Shown: positions 16,622 to 26,260, counted from the stretch's first letter. The stretch is DNA of 64,000 bases from CAZNPH01 sp964574985 (GCA_964574985.1 CAZNPH010000001.1:1-64000), one strand, 5' to 3'. A program made the numbers and translations. The notes: generated from the letters alone by a model not told the origin.

Positions 16622-18651
16622 CGCTTTGCTTCCTCCGTTTTCCGTATATCCGGTATCCTGGTAACGTTGAAATTCCTGTCATAACGCACAAAATAAATAT
16701 CTTTCCTGACATACCCGCCCTGCCGGTTCACCCGCTTAAAACGGTAGTCTCCAAGCAGTAATTCCGGGGATATCCCCGGAATACACATCCGGAAACCCGG
16801 GCCATAACCGGTTCGTGCCCTGATAAAAAAATAAAAAAGATCATAACCCAGAAAACCATAGATATATCCCTTTGAACTGACTATGAAAGGTTCCGAATCG
16901 TAGTGCATCCAGTATTTTTCCAGGAATGATGTTACCCTGGAAGCATCATAATCGACATAAAAAGGTGTATAGATACTGGATTCCATATTATGCAGGTATG
17001 CATGATCGATGCTTCTGAATTTGGACCAGCTGGGTTTTCCGAATACGGTTATTCTGTAATCCTTAAGCAGGAACTGCAGATGTGTTAAAAGGTTGCTGAC
17101 ATAGGCCTCATCATCGGACATGATCATGACCATGTTTTGATCTTCTTCGGCAAGCACATGGTTGAGGTCTGCCTGGTTGGAATCATTATAGACGACTTCC
17201 TTGAAAACAACCTCCTGCAAATCTGCTTTGTTTTCCAGCTTCCTGAACAATTCATTTTTGAATAATTCCCTTTTATGGAAATTCAGGCTGTCACCATCAG
17301 AAATCATGATAAGGGTGTTATGGCCATATCCGGAAATGAAATCTGTCACTTCTTTCACTTCTGTGAGATAGGATGGACAAATCTGGATGAAGAAAGGATT
17401 GGTATACAACATTTTGTTATCGGTGGAAAAGGGAGAAATCAACGGGATGGAGTGTTCAAGCCCATATTCGGCAACCAGTCTCAGGCATGAGGGAAAAGCA
17501 GGACCAAAGACCATATCCATATCATCCAGTTTATCCTCCTGAAGCAATTGTTTAACTCTTGAAGCATTTCCCTGTGTGTCGAAAACAAATAAATCAACAG
17601 AAATTCCTTCACGCTGGAGGGAATCCAGTGCAAGAAGCGATCCTTCATAAAATTCAAGAAACCCATAAGCACGGGGATTGATCCAGGGCAATTCTTCCTC
17701 TTTCATTTTCTCAATCTCTTCAGCCGTCAATGTATCCTGCTGAAGAGAATCCAGCCGGAGTTCCCTGTCAAGATAGAGCGGCATTAACAAAGCCACTTTG
17801 ACCGGTTTTTTATTTTTCAGATTGAATGCCGCCGTATCACAAAAAGAAGGCAACGGCACTTCTTCTTCCTCAAAAAGCTTCATGTCCAGTGAATCGAAGT
17901 AGGTGGTGTCCATTTCCAGGATTTCTGACATGACCTGTTGCGAAACAATGGTATCCGGAGCCAGTACTTTCCCTCCTGTATCAACAGAGGTCCGGGGAAT
18001 CCGGATGTATTCATGAATTTTCATCTCACCCCAGCGGAGCTCCGGGTTCATCCGTTTGATGTCTTCGATCCGGACATCATAACGCCGGGAAATCGAATAA
18101 ATGCTTTCTCCATTTTCAACATAATGATATATGAAATCCTCTTCAGGGAAAACGCCCGTATTTTCAGGTTCCGGGATTTTGGGGATTTTAAGAACCTGAT
18201 TGATTTGAAGATCACTGTATTTGACTTCGGGATTGTGCTTTACAAGATCATCCACTTTCATATCGTATTTCCGGGAAATCGAGTACAGCGTTTCTCCCTT
18301 TTCTACCACATGATACTTGTACTTTTCTGTTTCCTTGATTTCAACTTCTTGCATAGGCGCCGGTTCCGAAGGTATTTTCAATACCATCCCCGGCCGGAGT
18401 CCGCCAAACAAGTCAGGATTTTCAATAACCAGCGCTTTACGGGATATGTTGTAAGCCTTGCCAATCTGTTCCAGGGATTCGCCTTCCTTTACCACATGTA
18501 TATAATACACTTTTCCGTCGAGCAATATTTTATTTTCTGACCGTTTCACGGAATCGGCCTGGGAAAATGAGGGCATTATCCCGGGGCCGGATAGTAGAAG
18601 AAGGACCACAAAAGCCTTATAAAAACCGTTTTTTGCAATTCGCATCCTCAT
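16618..18651 (-). CDS. LysM protein with periplasmic-binding-like domain
   Basis: A signal peptide is followed by three LysM peptidoglycan-binding repeats (about 35-80, 90-140 and 155-205), each of the pattern HVVEKGETLYSISRKYD. After a linker, residues about 285-670 resemble the type I periplasmic-binding fold of branched amino acid receptors, with VALLMPLYLDREL, DMDMVFGPAFPSC and HSIPLISPFSTDN. It could anchor a ligand sensor to the cell wall or scaffold wall enzymes. The ATG at 18651 avoids overlap with purC, which ends at 18668. The ligand is unknown. Confidence 0.8.
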   Translation of the reverse strand: MRMRIAKNGFYKAFVVLLLLSGPGIMPSFSQADSVKRSENKILLDGKVYYIHVVKEGESLEQIGKAYNISRKALVIENPDLFGGLRPGMVLKIPSEPAPMQEVEIKETEKYKYHVVEKGETLYSISRKYDMKVDDLVKHNPEVKYSDLQINQVLKIPKIPEPENTGVFPEEDFIYHYVENGESIYSISRRYDVRIEDIKRMNPELRWGEMKIHEYIRIPRTSVDTGGKVLAPDTIVSQQVMSEILEMDTTYFDSLDMKLFEEEEVPLPSFCDTAAFNLKNKKPVKVALLMPLYLDRELRLDSLQQDTLTAEEIEKMKEEELPWINPRAYGFLEFYEGSLLALDSLQREGISVDLFVFDTQGNASRVKQLLQEDKLDDMDMVFGPAFPSCLRLVAEYGLEHSIPLISPFSTDNKMLYTNPFFIQICPSYLTEVKEVTDFISGYGHNTLIMISDGDSLNFHKRELFKNELFRKLENKADLQEVVFKEVVYNDSNQADLNHVLAEEDQNMVMIMSDDEAYVSNLLTHLQFLLKDYRITVFGKPSWSKFRSIDHAYLHNMESSIYTPFYVDYDASRVTSFLEKYWMHYDSEPFIVSSKGYIYGFLGYDLFYFFIRARTGYGPGFRMCIPGISPELLLGDYRFKRVNRQGGYVRKDIYFVRYDRNFNVTRIPDIRKTEEAKR

Positions 18652-18667
18652 GGTTTTATGATGCTTT

Positions 18668-19630
18668 TCAGACAGAAGACAGGAAATCCCTGATATTTTT
18701 CTCAATCCTTTTCAGAGGATATCCTTCCCCGGCAGGAACAAAATGTTCACCGGTGATTTTCTCATACAGCTCAATGTATCTTTTAGAAACCATTTGCACA
18801 AATTCATCCGGCATATCAGGGACCTTTTGGCCTTCCTTCCCCTGAAAATCCCTTTCTATCAACCACTCCCGGACGAATTCTTTTGAGAGTTGTTTTTGTG
18901 GTTCGCCTTTTCGCTGTCTTTCTTCATATCCCTGGAGATAAAAATACCTTGAAGAATCCGGAGTATGGATTTCATCGATCAGATATATCCGGTCATCCCG
19001 CTTTCCGAATTCATATTTCGTATCAACCAGTATCAGGCCTTTTTCCCTGGCAATCCCTGATCCCCGGTCAAACAGTTCCCTGGTATATTTCTCCAGCAAT
19101 TCATAATCTTTCTCATTGACCAGTCCCTGTTCCAGTATCTCCTCTCTTGAAATATCCAGGTCATGACCTTCTTCAGCCTTTGTGGTTGGTGTGATGATGG
19201 GTTCGGGAAACCGGTCATTTTGTTTCATGCCTTCGGGCATGGATTGTCCGCACAATTGCCGTTTGCCGGAATTGTATTCCCTCCATGCATGGCCTGAAAG
19301 ATAACCCCGGATAACCATTTCCACTTTGAGTGGTTTTGCATAAAGTCCGACTGTCACATTCGGGTCCGGGGAATCAATCTTCCAGTTGGGAAGAATATCG
19401 CAGGTTGCATCCATGGATTTACCGGCGACCTGATTCAGAACCTGCCCTTTGCAGGGGATCCCTCTTGGAAGAACTACATCAAAAGCCGATATGCGGTCTG
19501 TAACCACCATGATAAGGTATTCTCCCCGGATGTCATACACATCCCTTACTTTTCCATGATACAAATTTTTTTGTCCTGGGAAATCGAAATCTGTTTGGAG
19601 GATTGTTTTTTGCATGTTTTTTTTTTTCAT
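18668..19630 (-). CDS. purC: SAICAR synthase
   Basis: This enzyme joins aspartate to CAIR with ATP in purine synthesis. KNLYHGKVRDVYDI, VTDRISAFDVVLPRGIPCKG and IIRGYLSGHAWREY-type segments identify the family (here VIRGYLSGHAWREY), as does DEIHTPDSSRYF near the C-terminus. At 320 aa it is the long form found in Bacteroidota and eukaryotes rather than the 240-aa enterobacterial form. The gene follows phoH by only 3 nt. An internal ATG at 19615 is an alternative start, because the first codon is followed by a long A run. Confidence 0.95.
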   Translation of the reverse strand: MKKKNMQKTILQTDFDFPGQKNLYHGKVRDVYDIRGEYLIMVVTDRISAFDVVLPRGIPCKGQVLNQVAGKSMDATCDILPNWKIDSPDPNVTVGLYAKPLKVEMVIRGYLSGHAWREYNSGKRQLCGQSMPEGMKQNDRFPEPIITPTTKAEEGHDLDISREEILEQGLVNEKDYELLEKYTRELFDRGSGIAREKGLILVDTKYEFGKRDDRIYLIDEIHTPDSSRYFYLQGYEERQRKGEPQKQLSKEFVREWLIERDFQGKEGQKVPDMPDEFVQMVSKRYIELYEKITGEHFVPAGEGYPLKRIEKNIRDFLSSV

Positions 19631-19633
19631 TGA

Positions 19634-20584
19634 TTATTCTTTTGCATTTGCCCGGAACAACTCAACTATTTTCTTGACCAGGGGGTGCCTGATGATGTCC
19701 CGTGCATCAAATTTTACAACAGAAATTCCATGAATGCTGCCAAGCAAATTGATGGCCTGTAGAAGTCCTGACTGCTCCCTGACCGGCAAATCAATCTGTG
19801 TAAGATCCCCGGTTACAACAAACCGTGCATCCCGTCCCATCCGTGTCAGGAACATCCGCAGTTGATTTACAGTCGTGTTCTGCGCTTCATCCAGTATCAC
19901 AAAGGCATGATCAAGGGTTCTTCCCCGCATAAACGCCAGGGGAGCGATCTGAATGGTATTCTCTTCAATCAGGCCTCGCAGTCTTTTGGACGGGATCATA
20001 TCATTCAACGCATCATACAAAGGCTGAAGATACGGATCCAGTTTTTCCCGGTAATCACCGGGGAGAAATCCCAAATGCTCCCCGGCTTCCACGGCGGGCC
20101 GGGTCAGGATAATCCGCTTTACCTCGCGCAATTTCAAAGCAGCAACAGCCATGGCAATGGCCGTATATGTTTTTCCGGTGCCGGCTATTCCCACCGCAAA
20201 CACAAGATCATTTTCCCGGCAGGCCTTAATCAGTTTTCGCTGATTCACCGTTTTGGGACCAACCGGTTTCCCGGTATTGTTATAAAACAAAATGTTTTTC
20301 TTTCCTGTATCCTGCTCCATGATTTCCTTCCCCTCACCCTGTATCAAAAGATCTATTTCCTGTTCATTGTCTCCGGGGAACTTTTGAAAATAATCAATCA
20401 ACATATTCAGCATTTTTTCAAAGGCAATCACTTCCTTTTCATTCCCCTGGATTTTCAGGGCATCTCCCCTGGAAACGATCTTCATCCCGGGAAATTGATT
20501 CTTGATCTTTTTAAAACGCAAATTATTTACTCCGAACAACTGCACCGGATCAACGCCTTCGAGGTATATGGTTTTTTCAATCAT
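19634..20584 (-). CDS. PhoH-family ATPase
   Basis: This is a cytosolic P-loop ATPase of the PhoH family, linked in other bacteria to RNA metabolism. Walker A is GIAGTGKTYTAIAMA and Walker B is FVILDEAQN. TRMGRDARFVVTGDLTQIDLP is the family's conserved segment. The N-terminal 100 residues look like a KH-type nucleic-acid-binding part. Length is 316 aa. It begins the phoH-purC-LysM minus-strand run and diverges from the SAM hydrolase gene across 112 nt. Confidence 0.92.
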   Translation of the reverse strand: MIEKTIYLEGVDPVQLFGVNNLRFKKIKNQFPGMKIVSRGDALKIQGNEKEVIAFEKMLNMLIDYFQKFPGDNEQEIDLLIQGEGKEIMEQDTGKKNILFYNNTGKPVGPKTVNQRKLIKACRENDLVFAVGIAGTGKTYTAIAMAVAALKLREVKRIILTRPAVEAGEHLGFLPGDYREKLDPYLQPLYDALNDMIPSKRLRGLIEENTIQIAPLAFMRGRTLDHAFVILDEAQNTTVNQLRMFLTRMGRDARFVVTGDLTQIDLPVREQSGLLQAINLLGSIHGISVVKFDARDIIRHPLVKKIVELFRANAKE

Positions 20585-20625
20585 GTTTGCTGGTCAATTG
20601 TATGAACATATCCCCTGTAAAATTT

Positions 20626-20633
20626 TAAATTTG
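20626..20633 (+). promoter_or_regulatory. possible -7 box of the SAM hydrolase gene
   Basis: TAAATTTG matches the -7 consensus and lies 63 nt before the ATG at 20697. A TTG lies upstream at 20598-20600, but the spacing of 25 nt is longer than usual. Confidence 0.35.
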
Positions 20634-20696
20634 TATCAGGCAAAATACTAAAATAAGCTTAATCACACTGGGTACCGGTTAACTTTTTTCTTGAAC

Positions 20697-21482
20697 ATGG
20701 CCATTGTTACCCTTACAACGGATTGGAACGCAAAAGATTATTACGTGGGAGCCATCAAGGGTAAAATCCTGAGCCACTGCCCCGATACGAATTTTGTGGA
20801 TATCAGCCACGACGTACAGCCATACAATATCTCCCAGGGTGCATTCGTCATCAGGAATTGTTACCACAATTTTCCCGGAGGATCCATTCATATCATAGGG
20901 ATCAACAGTGAACCCCCCGAAGATGTTAACTATCTGGCCATTAAATACCATGAACATATTTTTCTGGGTGCGGACAACGGGATCTTCGGATTGATCTTCA
21001 ATGAAGAGCCTGCCTTCGTCACAGTACTTCCCAAACCCAAAGTTGTTTCCAGTTTTATGAGTTCTCAGGTCTTCACAGACATTACAGTCCGTTTACTCAA
21101 AGAGGAAAATCTTTCAAAAATCGGTAAAGCAGTCAGTGATTACAACAAAAGGATTCCCATGAGGGCAGTCATCGAAGACAACATCATATCCGGAAGTGTT
21201 ATTTATATCGATTCATTCAAAAATGCCATCACCAACATCACCAGGGATCTGTTTAACCGGATAGGCAAAAACCGGAGCTTTGAGATATTCATACAAAGCA
21301 ATCATTACAGGATCAACCGCATCAATTCATATTATCACGAAACGTCTCCGGGTGAATTGCTGGCAATTTTCAATTCGGTGGACCTTTTGGAAATTGCCAT
21401 CTGTAACGGAAATGCTGCTGAATTGATGAATCTGTCTGTCAGTTCCGGCATCCGGATCAAATTTGGTTCAAAAAAGCAATAA
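20697..21482 (+). CDS. SAM hydroxide adenosyltransferase (DUF62/chlorinase-like)
   Basis: Members hydrolyse S-adenosylmethionine to adenosine and methionine; fluorinases and chlorinases are distant relatives. The N-terminus VTLTTDWNAKDYYVGAIKGKI carries the conserved aspartate and tyrosine, and DISHDVQPYNISQGAFV and GAVNPRVG-like HIIGINSEP follow, as in the family. Length is 261 aa. ATG at 20697 is chosen over a TTG six bases earlier. In the hydroxide-adding branch the product is adenosine; nothing here suggests halogenation. Confidence 0.85.
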   Translation: MAIVTLTTDWNAKDYYVGAIKGKILSHCPDTNFVDISHDVQPYNISQGAFVIRNCYHNFPGGSIHIIGINSEPPEDVNYLAIKYHEHIFLGADNGIFGLIFNEEPAFVTVLPKPKVVSSFMSSQVFTDITVRLLKEENLSKIGKAVSDYNKRIPMRAVIEDNIISGSVIYIDSFKNAITNITRDLFNRIGKNRSFEIFIQSNHYRINRINSYYHETSPGELLAIFNSVDLLEIAICNGNAAELMNLSVSSGIRIKFGSKKQ

Positions 21483-21546
21483 AAATGATTTTCAAAATGC
21501 CCTCCATAACCGATCCTGCGGCAAGTTGCTGTTCTGAGACAAACGG

Positions 21547-21661
21547 GGGTTCGCCGGCCCGGCAGGCGGACAGCCCGCGGGAGGCCGGCAACAAAAAAAC
21601 AAAGCATTAGAACTGCCATTATAACGTACTAAATATTAAATGTTTAACGTAAATATATTCG
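21547..21661 (+). repeat. 115-bp intergenic element, copy 1
   Basis: This stretch aligns without gaps to 27976-28090 at 89 of 115 positions (77 percent, counted by hand). It opens with a nested hairpin: an outer stem GCCGGCC/GGCCGGC (21553-21559 and 21583-21589), an inner stem GCAGGC/GCCCGC with one mismatch, and a GGACA loop. An A-rich stretch and an AT-rich tail follow, ending in TATATTCG directly before the mazG start codon. Both copies precede a plus-strand gene, so it may carry the promoter. It could also be a small mobile or REP-like unit. Confidence 0.7.
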
Positions 21662-21662
21662 A

Positions 21663-22442
21663 ATGAATTCACCGGAGGATAAACTTAATGCATTCAAAAA
21701 ATTACTTGACATTATGGATGAACTCAGGGAAAAATGTCCATGGGACAGGAAACAGACATTCGAATCCCTGAGAAACCTAACAATCGAAGAAACATACGAA
21801 CTTTCGGAAGCAATCCTGAGTCAGGATCCGCAAGAGATACGCAATGAACTGGGAGACCTTATGCTGCACATCGTTTTTTATGCAAAAATCGCTTCCGAAA
21901 AAAACGATTTTGATATTGCGGATGTTCTTAGCTTCATCAATAAAAAATTGAAATACCGTCATCCACATGTTTTTGGAGAAATCCGGGTAGCAGACTCACA
22001 GGATGTGAAAAAAAACTGGGAAGAGCTCAAAATGAAGGAAGGCAAAAAGTTACTGGAAGGTGTGCCGGATTCCCTGCCTGCCATGATCAAAGCCAACAGA
22101 ATTCAGGAAAAAGTCAGGGCCATTGGATTTGACTGGGATAAACCGGGCGATGTTTGGGAAAAAGTCAAAGAAGAAACTGAAGAACTTTCTGCAGAGATTG
22201 ATTCCATGGACCGTGATAAGATTGAATCCGAATTTGGTGATTTGTTCTTTTCGCTGATCAATGCAGCCAGGTTATACGAAATAGAAGCTGATCTGGCACT
22301 CGAAAAAACCAACAGAAAATTCAGTGAAAGATTTGCCAAACTGGAAGACCGGACGCTGGCAAAGGGTCACTCCCTGAAAGATATGAGCCTGGATGAAATG
22401 AACAAAATATGGGAAGAAATCAAGGATTCATATCCCGAATAA
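21663..22442 (+). CDS. mazG: nucleoside triphosphate pyrophosphohydrolase
   Basis: The enzyme hydrolyses NTPs to NMP and pyrophosphate, cleaning the nucleotide pool. LREKCPWDRKQTFESL and TIEETYELSEAI carry the first MazG domain's metal-binding glutamates. A second domain begins near residue 150 with EEVGD-like ELSAEIDSMD and SEFGDLFFSLINAARL. Length is 259 aa, the full two-domain form. The gene starts two bases after the end of the repeat element. It converges on the TerB/DnaJ gene. Confidence 0.93.
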   Translation: MNSPEDKLNAFKKLLDIMDELREKCPWDRKQTFESLRNLTIEETYELSEAILSQDPQEIRNELGDLMLHIVFYAKIASEKNDFDIADVLSFINKKLKYRHPHVFGEIRVADSQDVKKNWEELKMKEGKKLLEGVPDSLPAMIKANRIQEKVRAIGFDWDKPGDVWEKVKEETEELSAEIDSMDRDKIESEFGDLFFSLINAARLYEIEADLALEKTNRKFSERFAKLEDRTLAKGHSLKDMSLDEMNKIWEEIKDSYPE

Positions 22443-22453
22443 AGGCCAGTCCG

Positions 22454-23179
22454 TCAATTCATGCCCCCCCTTTCTTTCTTGATCCTGTCATATGCTTCAT
22501 TTACCTTTTGAAACTTTTCATGTGCAATTTTCCTGAAATCCTCACCCAGGTATGAAACTTTATCGGGATGGTATTTATTGGCCATTTTCCGGTAAGCCTT
22601 CTTTACTTCTTCATCGGTAGCAGACGGTTCAACCTCAAGGATCCTGTATGCGGCTCCCCCGTTCTTTTCAATGAACATGGATTTGATCGATTCCCGGTCC
22701 TTCTCTGTGATGTCAAGGTTTCCGGCAATGATTTCAATGATATTCATTTCTTTGTCTGAAATCACCGAATCGGCCATGGATATTCCGTACAGGAAATGCA
22801 GCAATTGCAGCCTGGATGAATAATCCATCCGGTTTTTTATTTGCCGGGTTACATCATTCAGAGGTATTTTTTTATTCAGAAGATCCCTGAGCATCAGCAT
22901 GGCTTCGCCGGCTGCATCGCGACCAAAGTTCCGCACAAAATAGGCTTTTACAAAATCCAGTTCCGACCTCATCACCTTTCCGTCTGCCCTCATTACCGCT
23001 GCCACAAGTACAAGCATACTCATGGCAAAATCCCCGGTGGTGGTCAGTCCGGGTCTTCTGGTTGTTTCGGTCTGCACACTGTCAAACATCGATCCGACAA
23101 AAAAACCGAACAAACCACCCAGCGGTCCGCCCAGCGCCCATCCGAGTCCGCCTCCTATCCATTTTCCAAATTTTGCCAT
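22454..23179 (-). CDS. TerB/DnaJ-domain co-chaperone (DjlA-like)
   Basis: A glycine-rich N-terminal segment (WIGGGLGWALGGPLGGLFGF) could insert into a membrane. A TerB-like helical domain (about 45-155) is followed by a C-terminal J domain (about 175-240) with AYRKMANKYHPDKV, whose HPD motif stimulates DnaK-type chaperones. This is the DjlA arrangement. ATG at 23179 is preferred over the TTG at 23188. It lies 17 nt after coaE in the minus-strand nusB block. Confidence 0.87.
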   Translation of the reverse strand: MAKFGKWIGGGLGWALGGPLGGLFGFFVGSMFDSVQTETTRRPGLTTTGDFAMSMLVLVAAVMRADGKVMRSELDFVKAYFVRNFGRDAAGEAMLMLRDLLNKKIPLNDVTRQIKNRMDYSSRLQLLHFLYGISMADSVISDKEMNIIEIIAGNLDITEKDRESIKSMFIEKNGGAAYRILEVEPSATDEEVKKAYRKMANKYHPDKVSYLGEDFRKIAHEKFQKVNEAYDRIKKERGGMN

Positions 23180-23196
23180 AGAAATCAATTTTTCTT

Positions 23197-23778
23197 TTAC
23201 CCGGAAAAACGCCGGTGCATACTCAATACCTGAGGGATGATCAGTTTTTGCTCATCATTGATGAGTACTTCATCCGCAAGTTCATTTCTTTTTTCTTCTT
23301 TCATCTGATGGGACATTCTTTGCAGTACATCTTCCCTGCATACACCGTCACGGTGCATAACCCTGCGAATACGCAATTCCTTCGGTGCAGATACCGAAAC
23401 AACATGATCCATATCTTTATCAAATCCTGCTTCAAAAAGAACGGCTGCCTCGACAACAACATACCGGTCTTCCGTATGGTATTCCAGCCATTTCATCAGA
23501 TCATTCCTGATCGCCGGGTGAATGATCGAATTTATCTTTTTAAGGGCTTCCGGGGCCGAAAAAACGATATTTGATACTTTTTCCCGGTCAAGATGGCCGT
23601 TTTTGTAAATATCTTCCCCGAAACTCAGGATCAGTTCCTTTTTCAACGACTGGTCCGCATCAGTCAGTTCATGAGAAATATCATCGGCACGATAAACAGA
23701 AATCCCCAGCAAAGAAAACAAATCACAAACCAGGCTTTTTCCACTCCCGATTCCGCCGGTGACCCCAACTTTCAGCAT
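23197..23778 (-). CDS. coaE: dephospho-CoA kinase
   Basis: This is the last step of coenzyme A synthesis, phosphorylating the 3'-hydroxyl of dephospho-CoA. The P-loop is GVTGGIGSGKSLV at the N-terminus. RADDISHEL, HPAIRNDLMKWL and VVVEAAVLFEAGFD are the expected CoA-binding and lid segments. Length is 193 aa. Its ATG overlaps the ybbR stop by one base. CoaBC, an earlier enzyme of the same pathway, is encoded at 55-56 kb. Confidence 0.94.
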   Translation of the reverse strand: MLKVGVTGGIGSGKSLVCDLFSLLGISVYRADDISHELTDADQSLKKELILSFGEDIYKNGHLDREKVSNIVFSAPEALKKINSIIHPAIRNDLMKWLEYHTEDRYVVVEAAVLFEAGFDKDMDHVVSVSAPKELRIRRVMHRDGVCREDVLQRMSHQMKEEKRNELADEVLINDEQKLIIPQVLSMHRRFSG

Positions 23779-24800
23779 TATTTTTCAATGATGTAGTCTA
23801 CACTTCCCGGATGAAACTTAACCGAACGCACATATTCCGGTTTTTTTACCAATTCCACCTTCAGTTTACTGTCCGGATTACCGGCGATTTCTTTGTAATC
23901 CGCCACGAACCTGAACAAATGCGGTCTTATGTTCTCATATTGACTGAGACCGACAAAACAGGTAACCGTAACCTTGTTGGGGAAAATCCTCAAATACAAG
24001 CTGTCAGGCAGATTTCTGACAAAGACAGGCACCTTTGTTCTGATTTCGGTATAACGCTCTACCGGAACCTGTACCACCACTTTTTTCTGGTTACAGGTCA
24101 GACTTTCATCCATTACAAGGGGCAATGAGAACTCAAGGTCTTCATCCGCTTCTTCAATGATTCTTTTTCTGGTGGTAATGGCTTTTAATGTATCCAGGAC
24201 CTGATCGGGACCAGAAACGATCACGGAATCGGGATTGATCTCCAACTCCCCTTCCTGCATATATTGTTTTCTGTATCTGATCTCAAGGTTAGGTACAACA
24301 GGAAGCTTTTTCCTGACCACTTCGGCAAACTCAAAGATCAGGGAATCGGGTGAAATGGATATCACTTCCAATTCCGAATTCAACTGGTTCTCAATATGAT
24401 CCCTGGCATAACTTGTCAGTATATACATGGAAGAAGCACTGTTCTTGATTTTATTCAGTGAAAAAGAATTGACATTGAAAACAATGGGCACAAGCCTGGA
24501 TCGCAATTTGTAACCCAGAAGTGTATATCCATGTCCGTTCACTTGAAGCCTGAGCCGGTCGGGCAATTCATTGACCAACACTCTGTTTTGCGGCAAATTG
24601 ATGTATTGTACCGGATAATAAATGTTGGTATTGTAATTCTTGTTTAAAGCCGTTAAGAACCAGAATGCCACTGATAAAAAAAGGAAAATGGAAAACACAA
24701 GCAGTTTTCTTCTGAATTTGATCTTTTGGGGAACACTTCCTCCCCTTAGCACCTGGGTGAGCCTTGCATCAATATTTTCCTGATTTTCCCTGTCCTGCAT
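23778..24800 (-). CDS. YbbR-domain membrane protein
   Basis: An N-terminal cytoplasmic tail and one helix (about 27-48, LLVFSIFLFLSVAFWFLTAL) anchor a periplasmic region with YbbR-type beta repeats, for example DSVIVSGPDQVLDTLKAITT near residue 190. Homologues often sit next to cell-envelope or CoA genes; the molecular role is not established. Length is 340 aa. It lies 5 nt after yajC and overlaps coaE by one base. Confidence 0.82.
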   Translation of the reverse strand: MQDRENQENIDARLTQVLRGGSVPQKIKFRRKLLVFSIFLFLSVAFWFLTALNKNYNTNIYYPVQYINLPQNRVLVNELPDRLRLQVNGHGYTLLGYKLRSRLVPIVFNVNSFSLNKIKNSASSMYILTSYARDHIENQLNSELEVISISPDSLIFEFAEVVRKKLPVVPNLEIRYRKQYMQEGELEINPDSVIVSGPDQVLDTLKAITTRKRIIEEADEDLEFSLPLVMDESLTCNQKKVVVQVPVERYTEIRTKVPVFVRNLPDSLYLRIFPNKVTVTCFVGLSQYENIRPHLFRFVADYKEIAGNPDSKLKVELVKKPEYVRSVKFHPGSVDYIIEK

Positions 24801-24805
24801 ATGCT

Positions 24806-25126
24806 CTATTTCCGGGCACCGAGATCTCCTGTATCCTTCAGTATGGCATTCTTATCAATCTTTATCCGGATATTTTCCGCGATTTCAGCCGTAACGGTCT
24901 GTTCCTTTACATCGGTCACCTTTCCGTATATGCCTCCGGTGGTAATGATTTTATCACCTTTTTGTAATGAACTCCGGTAGGTTTTCAATTCTTTCTGCCT
25001 TTTCATCTGGGGCCTGATCATAAAAAGATAAAAAACCAGAATGATCAACAGCAAAGGGAGAAAGGATGCCAGCGGATTGGGTTCCTGCCCCTGGGAAGTC
25101 AATAAAATCCAAGTTAAATTATTCAT
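24806..25126 (-). CDS. yajC: YajC, Sec translocase accessory subunit
   Basis: This small inner-membrane protein associates with SecDF in protein export. One helix (about 18-38, LASFLPLLLIILVFYLFMIRPQ) runs into MKRQKELKTYRSSLQKGDKI and the VTTGGIYGKVTDV-type segment (here IITTGGIYGKVTDV), both family hallmarks. Length is 106 aa from the ATG at 25126. It sits between nusB and ybbR, the usual Bacteroidota order. Confidence 0.93.
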   Translation of the reverse strand: MNNLTWILLTSQGQEPNPLASFLPLLLIILVFYLFMIRPQMKRQKELKTYRSSLQKGDKIITTGGIYGKVTDVKEQTVTAEIAENIRIKIDKNAILKDTGDLGARK

Positions 25127-25267
25127 GTTCAATATTTAAAGTGATTAACAATACATTTCAGTGTTCTTCTGTTCATAGTCCTGCCCGGTTCAAATGCTTA
25201 AAAACTCCGGATAAGGGATCACAAAATAACTACAATTTTCACATTTCATCAAGGAAATTTCCGATAT

Positions 25268-26218
25268 TCAGCATTCCCCGATCATGCCCCGGCCATTTTT
25301 ATGGATCTTATTCTGGGCTTTAAGGGTATGAAACACCTTGTCCAGTATTCCGTTGATAAAAATACTGCTTTTATTTGTACTGTACATCTTGCTGATCTCA
25401 ATGTATTCATTCAGGGTTACCTTGTAAGGTATTGAAGGGAAGCCAATAACTTCGGTTATAGCCATATACATAATGAGCATATCCAGAAAAGCGATCCTTC
25501 CCATTTCCCAGTTTTTCACGGTCTGCTTGATATATTGCTTATGTTCCGGTGCATGCAGCGCAGTCTTTCTCAGCAGCAACTTTGCAAAATTGAGATCCTC
25601 ATCATCCTTGCAAAATTGAACCAAAGCAGCTTCATCCCCTTGTTTTTCATTAATTACACGTAATGTCTTATAAACCATTCTGATCACGAAGGGCACTTCA
25701 TCATTCCAGTATATGCTCTGTTCCTCGAGCACATCATACAATTCAGCAGATCCCGGGATCAATGTACGGTAAATGTTGAGCACCAATTGTTTGTCATCCT
25801 GATAATCCCGGTTGCCGTCTTCCATATGTGCTTTGTAATAATCCGAATCCACCAGATCATTGTACAATTTTTTGATCAGTCCCCGGTACGGGGTCCAGCC
25901 CGACCCGGACTTTTGAATATACCGTTTGAACTCCTGGTTTTCCTCCAGCTGGTGAATGAACCTGTTGTCAACAAATTTTGTATTTGGATGCAAATCTTCG
26001 TGGGTGGGAATTTTTTTGTTCTTTGCAATTTCAATCCTCTCAAGGGCATAATCCCGGATCTCAACAATCAGCAATAGCAGGAAATGATACAATTCATAAG
26101 ATTTCTTGATACTGAAAACGAGTTCATTCTCTGCCTGGGCAAGGTCTTTGTCCTCAACCTTGAAATAGGCATAAAGGATCTGCAAGATTTTGATTCTTAG
26201 ATACCGCCTGCTCAACAT
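25268..26218 (-). CDS. nusB: transcription antitermination factor NusB
   Basis: NusB binds boxA RNA with NusE and supports rRNA antitermination. The N-terminus RRYLRIKILQILYAYF and the C-terminal AITEVIGFPSIPYKVTLNEYIEISKMY and FINGILDKV match the family. At 316 aa it is more than twice the E. coli length because of an inserted helical region, as is usual in Bacteroidota. It is the first gene of the nusB-yajC-ybbR-coaE-dnaJ run. Confidence 0.93.
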   Translation of the reverse strand: MLSRRYLRIKILQILYAYFKVEDKDLAQAENELVFSIKKSYELYHFLLLLIVEIRDYALERIEIAKNKKIPTHEDLHPNTKFVDNRFIHQLEENQEFKRYIQKSGSGWTPYRGLIKKLYNDLVDSDYYKAHMEDGNRDYQDDKQLVLNIYRTLIPGSAELYDVLEEQSIYWNDEVPFVIRMVYKTLRVINEKQGDEAALVQFCKDDEDLNFAKLLLRKTALHAPEHKQYIKQTVKNWEMGRIAFLDMLIMYMAITEVIGFPSIPYKVTLNEYIEISKMYSTNKSSIFINGILDKVFHTLKAQNKIHKNGRGMIGEC

Positions 26219-26260
26219 TATTAAAAGAACATCCCGATGATAAACATCATCAAATTAAAG

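Noticed and set aside
20697..21482. The possibility that the SAM hydrolase is a halogenase.
   Set aside because: Nothing in the sequence or neighbours points to halogen chemistry, and the hydrolase branch is the common form in bacteria.
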